Below are positions 49,605-59,480 of a stretch of DNA of 64,000 nt, piece by piece. Position numbers and translations under genes: made by a program. The stretch spans positions 10,315,948 to 10,379,947 of the forward strand of contig CM055114.1 in NCBI GenBank assembly GCA_029204225.1, given 5' to 3'. The notes beneath the pieces are model-generated. The model was not told where the DNA came from. It saw only the letters and a program-made list of their open reading frames with translations, and ran no database searches. Numbering within the stretch: position 1 is the first letter of the stretch; the number at the start of each line of letters is the position of its first letter. Source of the DNA: Diphasiastrum complanatum (lineage: Eukaryota; Streptophyta; Lycopodiopsida; Lycopodiales; Lycopodiaceae).

Positions 49605-51098
49605 TGGCAAAAAGCAATGGAAGAGGAGATGGAATCCATCCACAGGCATGATACATGGGAGTTGGTTGATCTACCACTTGGGAAGAAACCCATTGACAAC
49701 AAATGGGTGTTTAGAACAAAGTTTCATGCGGATGGCACGATAGCAAAGCATAAGGCATGCCTAGTAGTGAAGGGTTATGAGCAAAATAAAGGAATTGACT
49801 ATGAAGAGACATTTGCTCCAGTGACTAAGTGGACTACGCTACGCCTTATCATTGCCCTAGAATCTCATTTTGGGTGGAAGATCCATCAAATGGATGTGAA
49901 GTCCACATTTTTGAATGGTGACTTAGAGGAAGAAGTTTACATGGTCCAACCGCAGAGCTTCATGGCAAAAGGACAAGAACAGAAGGTATGTAAACTACGC
50001 AAAGCACTTTATGGCCCTAAGCAAGCGCCACGCGCATGGTATGGACGCATTGACAATTACTTTCTTTCTCATGGGTTTGTAAGAACAAATTCAAATCCAA
50101 ATCTTTATGTTCTTATAAACAAAGATAGCATTGCCTTGATTGCACTTTGCGTTGATGATATCATTATCACGACCAATGATGAGAACCTCACTCGTTCTAT
50201 CAAAGCCAACTTATGCAAGCAGTTTGAGATGACAGATTTAGATCTTATGCACTACTGCTTGGGTGTCGAAGTATGGCAAACTGGCAGTGATATCAGGTTA
50301 TGTCAAAACAAGTATGTGGGCGAGATATTGGAGAAATTTCACATGAGAGAGTGCAAACCTTCCATCACTCCTTGCGAAGCTGGTAAGAAATTATCTCGTA
50401 TTGATGATAGTGCACATGTTGACACTACTCTATTTCGTCAACTAGTTGGGAGTTTGATATATCTTATGACTACACGTCTTGATATCTGCTATGTTGTAAG
50501 TTTGATTAGACAATTCATGTCATCACCCACTATGGACCATCGGAAAGCTGCAAAAAGGATTTTGAGGTATGTGAAAGGTACACCTAACCTTGGCCTAATC
50601 TACAAAAGACAAAGTGTTTTACCTAAGTTGCAGGGTTATGTTGACGCTGATTGGGCAGGAAGTATAGATGATAGAAAGTCAACAACAGGTTATGCCTTCA
50701 ATTTTGGTAGCGGTTGTTTTTCATGGTCTAGCAATAAGCAAGATACAATTTCTCTTTCTTCTACAGAAGCCGAATATAAAGCATTAAGTTCTGCTACTCA
50801 TGAATCTTTTTGGCTACGTAAGTTGTTATGTGAGATTGGCATGAAGCAGGTAAATCCTACTGTTATTTTCTGTGACAGTCAAAGTGAAATACAATTGGCT
50901 AAGAATCATGTCTTTCACGCAAGGACAAAACATATTGAGGTAAAATATCACTTTGTGTGTGAGAAGTTACAATCTGAAGATATAAGTATTGTACACTGTT
51001 CTACATTGTTACAAGTTGCTGATATATTTACGAAAGCTTTAAGTAAAGAAAAGTTTGAGACTTTTAGAGCCAGACTTGGCTTAGATCTGGATATGTAA
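49605..51098 (+). CDS. Copia D reverse transcriptase and RNase H
   Basis: 493 codons without interruption, from MEEEMESIHRHDTWELV to LGLDLDM. RT motifs: KWVFRTKFHADGTIAKHK, GIDYEETFAPVTKWTTLR, HQMDVKSTFLNGDLEEEVYM, ALYGPKQAPRAWYGRI, and the catalytic LCVDDIIITT, where the common YVDD reads CVDD. RNase H shows YVDADWAGSIDDRKSTTGY, SLSSTEAEYKAL, FCDSQSEIQLA and HARTKHIEV, so its acidic residues are kept. This is the best-preserved part of the element, but upstream frameshifts and stops mean no full polyprotein is made. Confidence 0.85.
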   Translation, partial: WQKAMEEEMESIHRHDTWELVDLPLGKKPIDNKWVFRTKFHADGTIAKHKACLVVKGYEQNKGIDYEETFAPVTKWTTLRLIIALESHFGWKIHQMDVKSTFLNGDLEEEVYMVQPQSFMAKGQEQKVCKLRKALYGPKQAPRAWYGRIDNYFLSHGFVRTNSNPNLYVLINKDSIALIALCVDDIIITTNDENLTRSIKANLCKQFEMTDLDLMHYCLGVEVWQTGSDIRLCQNKYVGEILEKFHMRECKPSITPCEAGKKLSRIDDSAHVDTTLFRQLVGSLIYLMTTRLDICYVVSLIRQFMSSPTMDHRKAAKRILRYVKGTPNLGLIYKRQSVLPKLQGYVDADWAGSIDDRKSTTGYAFNFGSGCFSWSSNKQDTISLSSTEAEYKALSSATHESFWLRKLLCEIGMKQVNPTVIFCDSQSEIQLAKNHVFHARTKHIEVKYHFVCEKLQSEDISIVHCSTLLQVADIFTKALSKEKFETFRARLGLDLDM

Positions 51099-51188
51099 AA
51101 AGCCTTTACTTGTATACTATCATGAAGGTATGTTCGATGAATAGAGTAAACTCTAAAATAAAGAGAGACGTTGATTATTGAGGGAGAG

Positions 51189-51440
51189 AGTTAAAATAGC
51201 AATGATCGACTTATACAGTGCTTTCTTATTTCGACGGCACCACGTGTGCTTAGTTCTAGAATTATCGGGCCGTCTTTCTTTTACAAGCCCTTTGAGTGCT
51301 TTTAAGCAACTCTATCTTTGTACTTACTGATTAGTTGAATATACAGTTTGTGGAGAGCAATTCTGTTGTCTTGTCTTGTTGCACTTGATAGTGTGCTATG
51401 GTGATTGATCCGGTCGGGTGTTTGAACTGTTTTCTTAACT
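51189..51440 (+). mobile_element. 3' LTR of copia D
   Basis: 252 bp, the same length and ends as the 5' LTR. It is followed by the CTATA duplication. Confidence 0.92.
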
Positions 51441-51839
51441 CTATAATCCTGTAAATTGAGTTGCATGTGGGTGAGAAAGAGTTGCATGTCATGAATATCA
51501 AGTTTATGTTAGAGAAAAAAACCATAAAAATTGTATTTTTGCAAGTTTTATACATAAAGTTGAATAGTAGACTACTGTAAAGTGCCTTGTAGAGCTTGCC
51601 AAAAATTTAATTGAAGTCTTTTAAAGCTGTCCCTGAAGTAAGAGCCAAAATTTCGGTGAATTGAGATTGTAAAAGGCCCAAAAAAAGTAAAAAAAATAGT
51701 CTTTTTTGGTGATTTTTGGGTGATGGATTGCTATCAATCCACAAGGTCATGCTGGGAATTGTTATAGCCTATTTTGTACTCCCAACCTGAAACTTATTCG
51801 AGGGAGAAGAAGGAGAAGAAACTGGAAGCTGTGGAAAAC

Positions 51840-53016
51840 TGGCTCGTTAAATGGAGCGGTTACTTCAATTTGCATGGAATTCCTGATAAGAAGAAAATTG
51901 GAAATTTCATATTATGATTATGGCAAGGTGGCATCGTGGTGGCGAAATCTGTCAGTGAAACCCACGTCCTGGGATGCTTCTGCAAAGGTCTTTAAAAAGC
52001 CTTTCGTAATAGCTGATGACGTAGTTTACTATCATAAATTTGTGAATTGCAAGATGGGTAGTAAGAGCTTGGACTCTTATATCTAAGAATTTATGGATAT
52101 TTGGAACAAAGTTCCATAATTCAATCCTAAGTTGGCATTATGGCCATTTATCCTAGGTTTGTCAGCCAACTATTAGAACGAATGCAGGAGGAATGTGCTT
52201 TAAAGCCTCGAGAATGCTTTTCGGATAACAAAAGCACGATGGTGGCGTCCAGGAGGCAATTTCAACAGATTCCAACCATTTTGAAATCCAAGAAGGGAAA
52301 GAAGCGAGGTCCAGATCGAACTACTAAATATTTTGATGAATTGGATCAAATGGCATCGGAACCCCAGCAACCAAAGAAGAAAAAGTTGAAGAAAACTATG
52401 TCCTAGATGAAAGCTAAGAAAGCAAATCTATGTTTCATTTGCAATAAGCTTGGACATATGATGAAGTTTTTTCTAGAGAGAGAGAAACTTGCGACACAGA
52501 TGATTAAAATTCCAGGGGGTAAAAATAACTTTGAAAATTAACATGTTTGATTATGAGTGTGAATGTTCTTTTAGTACTACTTCTTTCTTGCCTGATAAAC
52601 TGTTTCATTTAACATACACAGTTAAAAATAAAAAAGTAAGTATTTTATTAGATAGTGGTTCTACTCATAACTTCATTGATTCTCGTCTTGTATAGAAACT
52701 CAACTTGACAATCGAAGCGGCCAGCAATTATAGATATAGAGTTTATCTAGCTTTAGGAGCAGAGTTTGAGACTTGGAATGTAAAAGTGTTGAATCTCTTA
52801 GTTTTGATGCAAGGACATAGAAAATTGATTAATTTTCATGTTTTAGACCTAGCCTGCATTGATTTAATTTTTTGTTATGAATGGTTATTTAGTAAAACGC
52901 CTTCTCCGGCTATTGATTTTGAGAAACATGTTCTCACTTTCAAGGAGGGTGATAAGGTAGTTACTTTATTCGGCAGCAATTTTGTACATTCGTTGGATGG
53001 AATACAGTTAATATAA
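51840..53016 (+). pseudogene. Gypsy element E gag and aspartic protease remnant
   Basis: The gag core is at about 51,874-52,400 (ISYYDYGKVASWWRNLSVKP and a basic stretch KKGKKRGPDRTTKYFDEL), with a zinc-knuckle-like CFICNKLGH near 52,434 that lacks its last cysteine. The protease at about 52,620-53,016 has VSILLDSGSTHNFIDSRLV and, after an in-frame stop, LACIDLIFCYEWLFSKTPSP, the retropepsin-like pattern of Ty3/gypsy elements. No reverse transcriptase follows, so the element is 3' truncated. It continues the leader interrupted by copia D. Confidence 0.7.
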
Positions 53017-53192
53017 TGGAAGCATTTGATTATTCACAATATAAAGTTTTTTCAGTATTTTCTATTACTATTATGGATATTTTTTATGTGTATCTAAATA
53101 GTTGTGAATTCTCTACAATTCTTAACTCAGTAAGTTTAGATCACGAACAAGCTGTTCATAGATTCCATTGAATATGTGAACACGATTTTTTC

Positions 53193-53915
53193 TTGTGCTT
53201 TCTTCTTTTTGTTACTTCTGTAGGTTACGGTTCTTTACGGTTTGGTCCTGCTCGTCTCGTCGTCTTGCCGTTTGTTTTCGCTCGCTCATCTTTCGCCCCA
53301 GGGCTTCAAATACTTGGAAGCGGAGCTTACTTCCGAAATTTAGTGGCCTCAGGTACTCTCTTATCTTTTCAATAAAGTTCATCTCTTGCCAATCTTCCAC
53401 CATGGTCACATATCGTGACGACATGAAGGCCGCTCTGTAGTATAGCCGGGCCATCATCTCATGGTCTTCTTCTGACTGGAGGGCTACGTTGGGATTGATC
53501 TTGATCGGATCTAAACCACGATCCTAGAAACAATCTTGCTTCGTCAAGAAGGCCATAGATCAGCAGTATTCGGCACTTTCTTGCACACATAGATCGCACT
53601 TGTCTTGTATTTGTGCCCAAAATCAAGTAACTGCAACCTCAGATCATCCGGGGAGATTCTCTCTGAGATTCCTGAAATCACTGGCCAGTTCACCAACTCG
53701 ACACGTGGCTTTTCTGCCGGCCATGGATTTCTGTGTTTAAGCAGCATGTAGAATGGATCTATACGCTTCCATGCCGGTGCCTTCAGATATTCTTGGAGTC
53801 GCATGCTATCCTTTAGGATCTTATTACACCACTCCGGTTGCGGTTGCAATGCCGCAATGATCTCGGCCCTGGTGGAGTATTGGATTTGATCTATGTCCTC
53901 TTTGCCCCCCCTCAT
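53193..53915 (-). pseudogene. Unknown minus-strand ORF pair
   Basis: The upstream frame (53,544-53,915) begins MRGGKEDIDQIQYSTRAEII and contains EYLKAPAWKRIDPFYMLLKH and VNWPVISGISERISPDDLRL. After a stop and a frame change, a second frame (53,212-53,530) reads GLDPIKINPNVALQSEEDHE, MARLYYRAAFMSSRYVTMVE and a basic, coiled tail. Amino acid use looks protein-like. I recognise no domain. It may be two exons of a captured gene or part of an unknown transposon. Confidence 0.35.
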
Positions 53916-53949
53916 GTTGGGAGGAAGATGTCTTAACTATAGTGGGACA

Positions 53950-54089
53950 TGATTGAACTCTCTCTTTCTCTCTCTATACGCTCCCACAAGATGATACACA
54001 CTTAACATCTACTTAAAAAGCCTTATGCTCCTTTAGTACCTAAAAGACATGATTATTTGTCTATCTGTCTTTGTCTTTGTCTTTGTCAG

Positions 54090-54127
<38 letters not shown>

Positions 54128-54804
54128 ACTCAAGTTCTAAGTTCATTGTAGGAATCTCAACTTTAATTTATTATAGGAGATCCATCTCTCTTTGTCTCTA
54201 GCGGCCTGTCCTCCATTGTTGCAGCTCACTGCCTCCATAGCTACTATTGCCTCTAGTTGTTGCCCTATCATTGAAGTACTGCCATTGCCTCCAGGCCATT
54301 GCTTATTTTCATATGGGCTTTGATTTCTGATGCTAGTTCTTTGTTTGCTAACATACCTATCAGAGATCACTGTTGATTATATTGATTGTTGCCCCCAAAC
54401 ATTGTTCTTGTTTCAGTAAAGTGGCTTGTCTCTCTCCACCTTCAACTAGCCAATCTTGGTGCTCCCTATAGCAAGTTGGACAACAAATTATGCTTGCTGC
54501 TCAGTTGCTATCTACAACCGCCTTGCACAAGATCCACTCTGTACCCTAATTGGATCTCCCTACAAAATGTGTGCCCTAGGTCTCCACAAGCTGCTCTCTT
54601 CAACTTTTGGCAAATTGCTCAGAATCCAAAGACTTTGGTGTGGCTATGCTCCTCTTATCACCAGCTGTCCAACTATTCTTCCTGTTCAGAAAACTAATTG
54701 CTCTACAAAAAGTGTGCCTACTTTCAAGTTAAGCTACTAAATTAGAAATTGTAATAATAATCTAGAAGTTTCCAAACTTTCACAAATCACAAGCTAAACA
54801 ACCT
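53950..54804 (-). mobile_element. Internal leader/gag remnant of copia F
   Basis: A minus-strand region next to the primer site of LTR F. It contains a (CT)n stretch (about 54,091-54,126) and a weak minus-strand frame with NQSPYENKQWPGGNGSTSM. No pol motif is present. Confidence 0.35.
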
Positions 54805-54816
54805 GCTCTGATACCA
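54805..54816 (-). other. Copia F primer binding site
   Basis: The minus strand reads TGGTATCAGAGC, abutting the LTR that starts at 54,817. Confidence 0.8.
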
Positions 54817-55287
54817 TGATAAACATACAAGCATATCTAAGAAGTATCCTAACCTCAGTAACAGACATGATAGATGAAAGCTTGAAGGAAACTAGCTATG
54901 ACAGTATCAGCAATACAAGGAAAGCCTAAGCACCACAAGAAACCACAGTCAAGAACTCCACATGCTTGATTAGAAGGAGAGAGGAGGGCGTGGGCCTCCT
55001 TGATGATAGAAACTATTGAGGTGTCATCAACAACACGAGTCTTATGCCATATGGCATGCGCACTTCACCACTTGGACGCAACTTGCACTTACGTGGTATG
55101 GCTTCTATTGGGAGTTATGTACCATTGGTTGCTTCCTTACTGGATGCAAAGGCTGTATAGTTATTTCATATAGGTTGTGGCATGCGTTGTGACACACCTG
55201 CACTTGCGTGTACAAGAGGTGAACTGGTCAATTCTCCCTTGCAGGTCATGTGCCAGAGGTTGAGGGCCAAGGCTTAGTGATCTAACA
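54817..55287 (-). mobile_element. 5' LTR of copia F
   Basis: About 471 bp, on the plus strand TGATAAACA...GATCTAACA, so TGTTAGATC...TTTATCA on the element strand. The right end is chosen from the CA and the TGTTAG opening. The partner LTR is not in view. Confidence 0.6.
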
Positions 55288-55575
55288 ATAGGTAATACCA
55301 AATTCCCAACCTCCAAACCTTCAAGATCTACTTTATCGCAAGAATGTATTATATGCCTAAAATTGGGAAAGTTTGTTTGTTAAATATGCTTATGAAGCTT
55401 GTTGTACTAAGAATAGTAGATGTCAATCTTATCCTAGTGGAAAGAAGAGAGCTTTCATTTCTGCTAATAATCATAATATTCTTAGTATCCATTTTGTTTT
55501 CTAACTGGTTCCACGATCCAGGTTGGGCTTCCTTTGTGCTAGAGAGTTGACATAGTAAGGAATACGTCATACGAG

Positions 55576-57565
55576 ATGGGCTTGCTAACAATCATTAGGA
55601 AGGTGAAGGAGAAAGAGAAAGAAATGAGAATTCTAATGGTGTAAGTTACTAAACAGACTTTTAAGCGTTATGGTCAGAATCTGTAGATTCCTTTGTAAAA
55701 ATAGGCATCGTAATATGCCATAATGTGCTTCCTAAATTAGTAGTGAAAGTTTTGAAGGGTGAATCCTTCATAAACTTTCTTGTAACACGTCCAAGCTGCT
55801 CGCAAAAATTAACAGCGCTCACGCCCAGGGCGATGATGATGGCGAGAGATGCGCAGACGCAAGGAAAAAAAAACAATTCTAATACTGCAGTGTCTAGATG
55901 TTGTGTTTTATTACGAATTATCTTCTAGATCATTTAGATTGTCTCCAGAATTGGCACTATAATCTTCTTCTTAACTCCTACAGCTGCGTGAATTATGTAC
56001 TGGAATTTTGAAAATCTGAATGCTACAATATTGTTTTGGCAGAGTTAAGAGTTATTCAATGAAGAAAGTAGACTTTACTATATTCTTTGATGTAAAGATC
56101 GCGAATGATCAGACAAAAGAACATGGGGATGTTGAAGTAGGAAAACCATTGACGCTCCAGGTCTTAAAATTTTTTGGAGGGATTGAAATTGAGGTGGATT
56201 ATCCGTCCCCTGTGTACAGTAGCGATGTAGCGATCTCAAGAAGATCAGGAGCTAATTCCATCACCAGGAGAAGCCAAGAAGAGCAGATGCGCAGATATGG
56301 AGATGCCTAGAAAGACACAAAACTACATACGAAATCTACATGCGGACATGCACCGCATTGCAGCTCGGTGAGCCTCAAGTAATTCCCCATATTGAAGTAC
56401 CATGAAAGGTAAAAACTTGATCATCATGGGTCCGGAGGGCCCGTTAAGGGATATTGTGACGCCCGGGCTCGCCCTCCCGAGCTCGCCCTTGGACGTCAAA
56501 ATATCCCGTAACGGGATCTATTACATTTATCTCTAGTGTACATCCAGCGAAATGCTGTCTTTTTTATATGTTGGGTTAGATATCCTTTTGTTGATATTTT
56601 ATTATTGTCTATATTTGTTGTAAGCATTACATAATAACGCCAACAACCTCTCAAATTGAATGTATGCGAATCTTGCAAAAGTAGACATTGACAATCATGT
56701 TGCTGTTTTGCTGCACAAATAAAGAATGCAATACAAAGTACTCTGGAGTGTAGCTTAATATCTGGCATCTCGCCATCTGTATTTCATTACGGTGCAGAGG
56801 ACTTGACAATGCTGGAAAGACAACCATCGTCAAGCGGATCAATGGGGAGGACATAAGTAGCATAAGTCCTACCTTGGGATTTAACATCAAGAGTATGCAG
56901 TATAAAAGGTGCCCTTCTATGTGTTTCAGCTGGCGATTGATAGAAGAATTCATTTGATTGTGCTATTTTAGTTATGCAAGTTTACCCTTAGTACAAGAGG
57001 AAATCGTTTTTTACCTTAGGACTCTGCAATTTTCTGTTCTCGATCTACAGGTATCGGCTGAATATTTGGGATGTTGGTGGACAAAAAACTCTTCGTAGCT
57101 ATTGGAGGAACTACTATGAACAAACAGATGGCCTTGTGTGGGTAGTTGATAGTTCAGATTTGAGACGTTTGGAAGATTGTAAGCTAGAACTTCACGGACT
57201 TCTGCAAGAGGAGGTAGTGGCTTATCTGTTTATGGGCATTTTTCTTTTCTCTATTGTGTGCTCATTTGTGTGGCAAATTGCAGTCGAACTCGTAACCTCT
57301 AGGTGAAGAAAGGAAGCCCTAAGCAGCTCACACTTATTGGAGGACATATATGGGCATTTAGCTTATCTGTATGGATTTATCTGTGTATGGGTAGGGTAGT
57401 GCCTCAGGCCATATCCTCTTATTCGTACTCTTACTCTCCAAGGTTTACTTCTAGTTAACAGTGGTGTACCATTTTCTGTGACAGAGGCTGTCCGGAGCTT
57501 CATTGCTAATATTTGCCAACAAGCAAGACCTTGGCAGCTCCTTGGAGCCCGAAGATATTGCTAAG
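55576..57565 (+). CDS. ARL2: ARL2-like small GTPase (exons 1-4; last exon not found)
   Basis: Exons: 55,576-55,640 ([20 protein letters not shown]), 56,798-56,908, 57,051-57,213 and 57,485-57,565, all with GT-AG introns and matching phases; 420 bp, 140 codons. The P-loop is GLDNAGKTT, switch I has SPTLGFNIK, switch II has [13 protein letters not shown], and the base-recognition motif is NKQD. These and the text [15 protein letters not shown] identify ARL2, the tubulin-folding cofactor GTPase (TITAN5 in Arabidopsis) that acts with cofactors C and D in tubulin assembly. Family members are about 185 residues, so the last 45 or so, including the G5 loop, are missing. No such exon was found up to 64,000: intron 4 may be very long, or the gene was cut by the gypsy insertions that start about 240 bp after exon 4. 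Confidence 0.88.
55641..56797 (+). other. ARL2 intron 1 (long, possible insert)
   Basis: 1,157 bp. Open stretches inside it ([19 protein letters not shown] near 55,728; [20 protein letters not shown] near 56,075) look protein-like but have no recognised family. They may belong to an inserted element that includes the hairpin. Confidence 0.35.
56440..56518. repeat. Strong hairpin in ARL2 intron 1
   Basis: GTTAAGGGATATTGTGACG pairs with CGTCAAAATATCCCGTAAC across a GC-rich loop (CCCGGGCTCGCCCTC...), with only a few mismatches. Its GC content is far above its surroundings. It could be the end of a foldback or LTR element. Confidence 0.6.
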
Positions 57566-57799
57566 GTAATATGTGTGATTTGTTGGATGAAATGAGACTG
57601 TTATTGGGTACTTTTGCATCAAATTCATGTTCTTTTGATACTATCCCGTACTAACCCCTAGCATATTTAGCATTTCCGCCATTTCAATTGATGGAATTGA
57701 TCAGAATGACAAACAAAATTCCCATTCGCGTGTAAATTGCATGTTTGTGGGATTTCCATATACGCATTCAGAAGTTTGTTTAATAGGATAGTGGAATTT

Positions 57800-58893
57800 T
57801 GTTATGATTGATCATCTTACTAAATTGGCTATGTTTATTCGGGTAAAGACCAAGTGTGAGTACAGTTTGCATGGCATGGTCTTGCACATCGACCTATGAT
57901 GTAGCACATATATCAGTACACAGATTTACGGATTACCAAGTGACATTATGAACATTCGCGATTCGAAGTTCATTGGTCACTTTTGGTCGGCCGTATTCGC
58001 TAACTAGAGATGATTTTGAGCTTAAAGTCCTGATTATTGGTAGTTGCCTATGCTAGGGTATCACATTCTCTTATTAAGTACAGGACAAAAATCAAATGAA
58101 TTATGATTAACGAATCATAGTTCAAATTCTAGTTATACTTGATCATTTAAGGGAAGGATTATTTGGATGATCCAAAGATCAGATGATATCTGCATTTTGC
58201 TTGCAATCTCCTCGGAGAGGAAGTTATCCTTGATGGAGATAAGTTATAGTAAGCATTTGGCTACCGATTATAGCCCGTTCATGCTTATATATAGTTTTTA
58301 ACCTAGATCACCTATTTCAGGAGAAACTCGGATGATCAAGTTTCTACATGCTGGTATTCATCCAAACTAGAGTCCAAAAACGAAAAGAGAAGGAGCCATC
58401 CAAGTCTACCACTACCGGTCCTGCTAGTGGATCATCCGGTTCTCTTTATGTAGGTGAATACTCGAACCCCACAGTTGAGCAAGGTAATTTTAGGCGAAAG
58501 AAGGAGTGGGTGAAATAAGCTCAAGCCCTAGACCAAGCCAAAGAGGTAGTCTGAGAGCACGAGACCAAAGGCAAGAATGCCAACCGCTTCCCCCCTCGCT
58601 CCCTAGTGAATTCGAGATTACTACAGTTCATGCGTGAAACTGGACAAGATGCGCACGAGCATTCTGGTCTAGAGGTCCCTTTTCATAGCAAGGAGACAGA
58701 AAAGGACTACACTGTTGTCCTCGTCGATCTATTGAGAATTGATGTCAGAATACCCTTGGGCACCCTGCTCAAAACGCATCCGACCCTTTGGGAAGGGTTG
58801 AAAACTTATATAGATGGACCAGGTAGTGAGAAACCTGAAGCGCATCCAACCAATCTGGTCTTGATTTTATCCTCGTCAACCTTGATTCCATAA
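57800..58893 (+). pseudogene. Gypsy pol fragments (integrase, pol)
   Basis: 57,803-58,010 reads MIDHLTKLAMFIRVKTK and, further on, DIMNIRDSKFIGHFWSAVFA, the integrase core of Ty3/gypsy (the usual SDRD motif reads NIRD). A second stretch, 58,370-58,893, has EYSNPTVEQGNFRRKKEW and LRIDVRIPLGTLLKTHPTLW, probably from another gypsy coding region. Both carry stops and are non-functional. They lie just beyond the last ARL2 exon found. Confidence 0.6.
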
Positions 58894-58901
58894 GTATGAT
58901 C

Positions 58902-59480
58902 TTATGACTGAGATAAAACTAGCTCTCGCTTAAAGAATTCACACTTGGATTCCTTAGCATAGAGTAACTCCTGCCGGAGTTTCATCAAGACAGTTCTCAA
59001 ATAGACAGTTCTCAAGTGTTCTATCTGTTTTTCAAAAGTCTTACTATAGACGAGAATATCATCTAGGAATACTACTACAAAGTTTGCCAAATATGAACGA
59101 AACAAATCGTTCATCATTTGCTGGAATGTTGCTGGAGCATTCGTTAACCCAAAAGGCAACACTAAGAACTCATAATGGCTAAATCTAACACAAAATCTAG
59201 TCTTTTGGACATCTTTCGATTTAATTCTTATCTGATGGTATCCTATCCTAAGATATATCTTAGTGAAGCATTTTTCTCCACCTAGGCGATCTACAAGGTC
59301 ATCCATCCTAGATAACAAATATTATTCTTAATAGTCACTTTATCCAACCTCTTGTAATCCACGCGCATCCATAAACCTCCATCTTTCTTCGCTTTTAGAA
59401 GAACATGAGCGCTCCATGGTAACTTATTGGGTTGGATATGTCCCATCCTCAAATAGTTTTTCCTTTGTGGTAAAACGGGA
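58902..59480 (-). pseudogene. Gypsy reverse transcriptase fragment
   Basis: The minus-strand frame holds HIQPNKLPWSAHVLLKAKKD and MRVDYKRLDKVTIKN, then after a frameshift IYLRIGYHQIRIKSKDVQKT, LPFGLTNAPATFQQMMNDLF and the catalytic FLDDILVYSK. A short in-frame tandem duplication gives LRTVYLRTV. Only the fingers/palm part of RT is present. Confidence 0.85.

Larger units (their letters stand above)
45449..51440 (+). mobile_element. Copia element D, complete, with AG...CT LTR ends
   Basis: 5,992 bp with two 252-bp LTRs, a perfect primer site and a polypurine stretch (TTGAGGGAGAG) before the right LTR. The target duplication is CTATA (45,444-45,448 and 51,441-51,445). The LTRs begin AGTTAA and end TTAACT, an inverted pair but not the standard TG...CA. 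They differ at about 12 of 252 positions. Coding is full length in layout (gag, protease, integrase, RT, RNase H) but carries two frameshifts and three stops. Confidence 0.93.
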
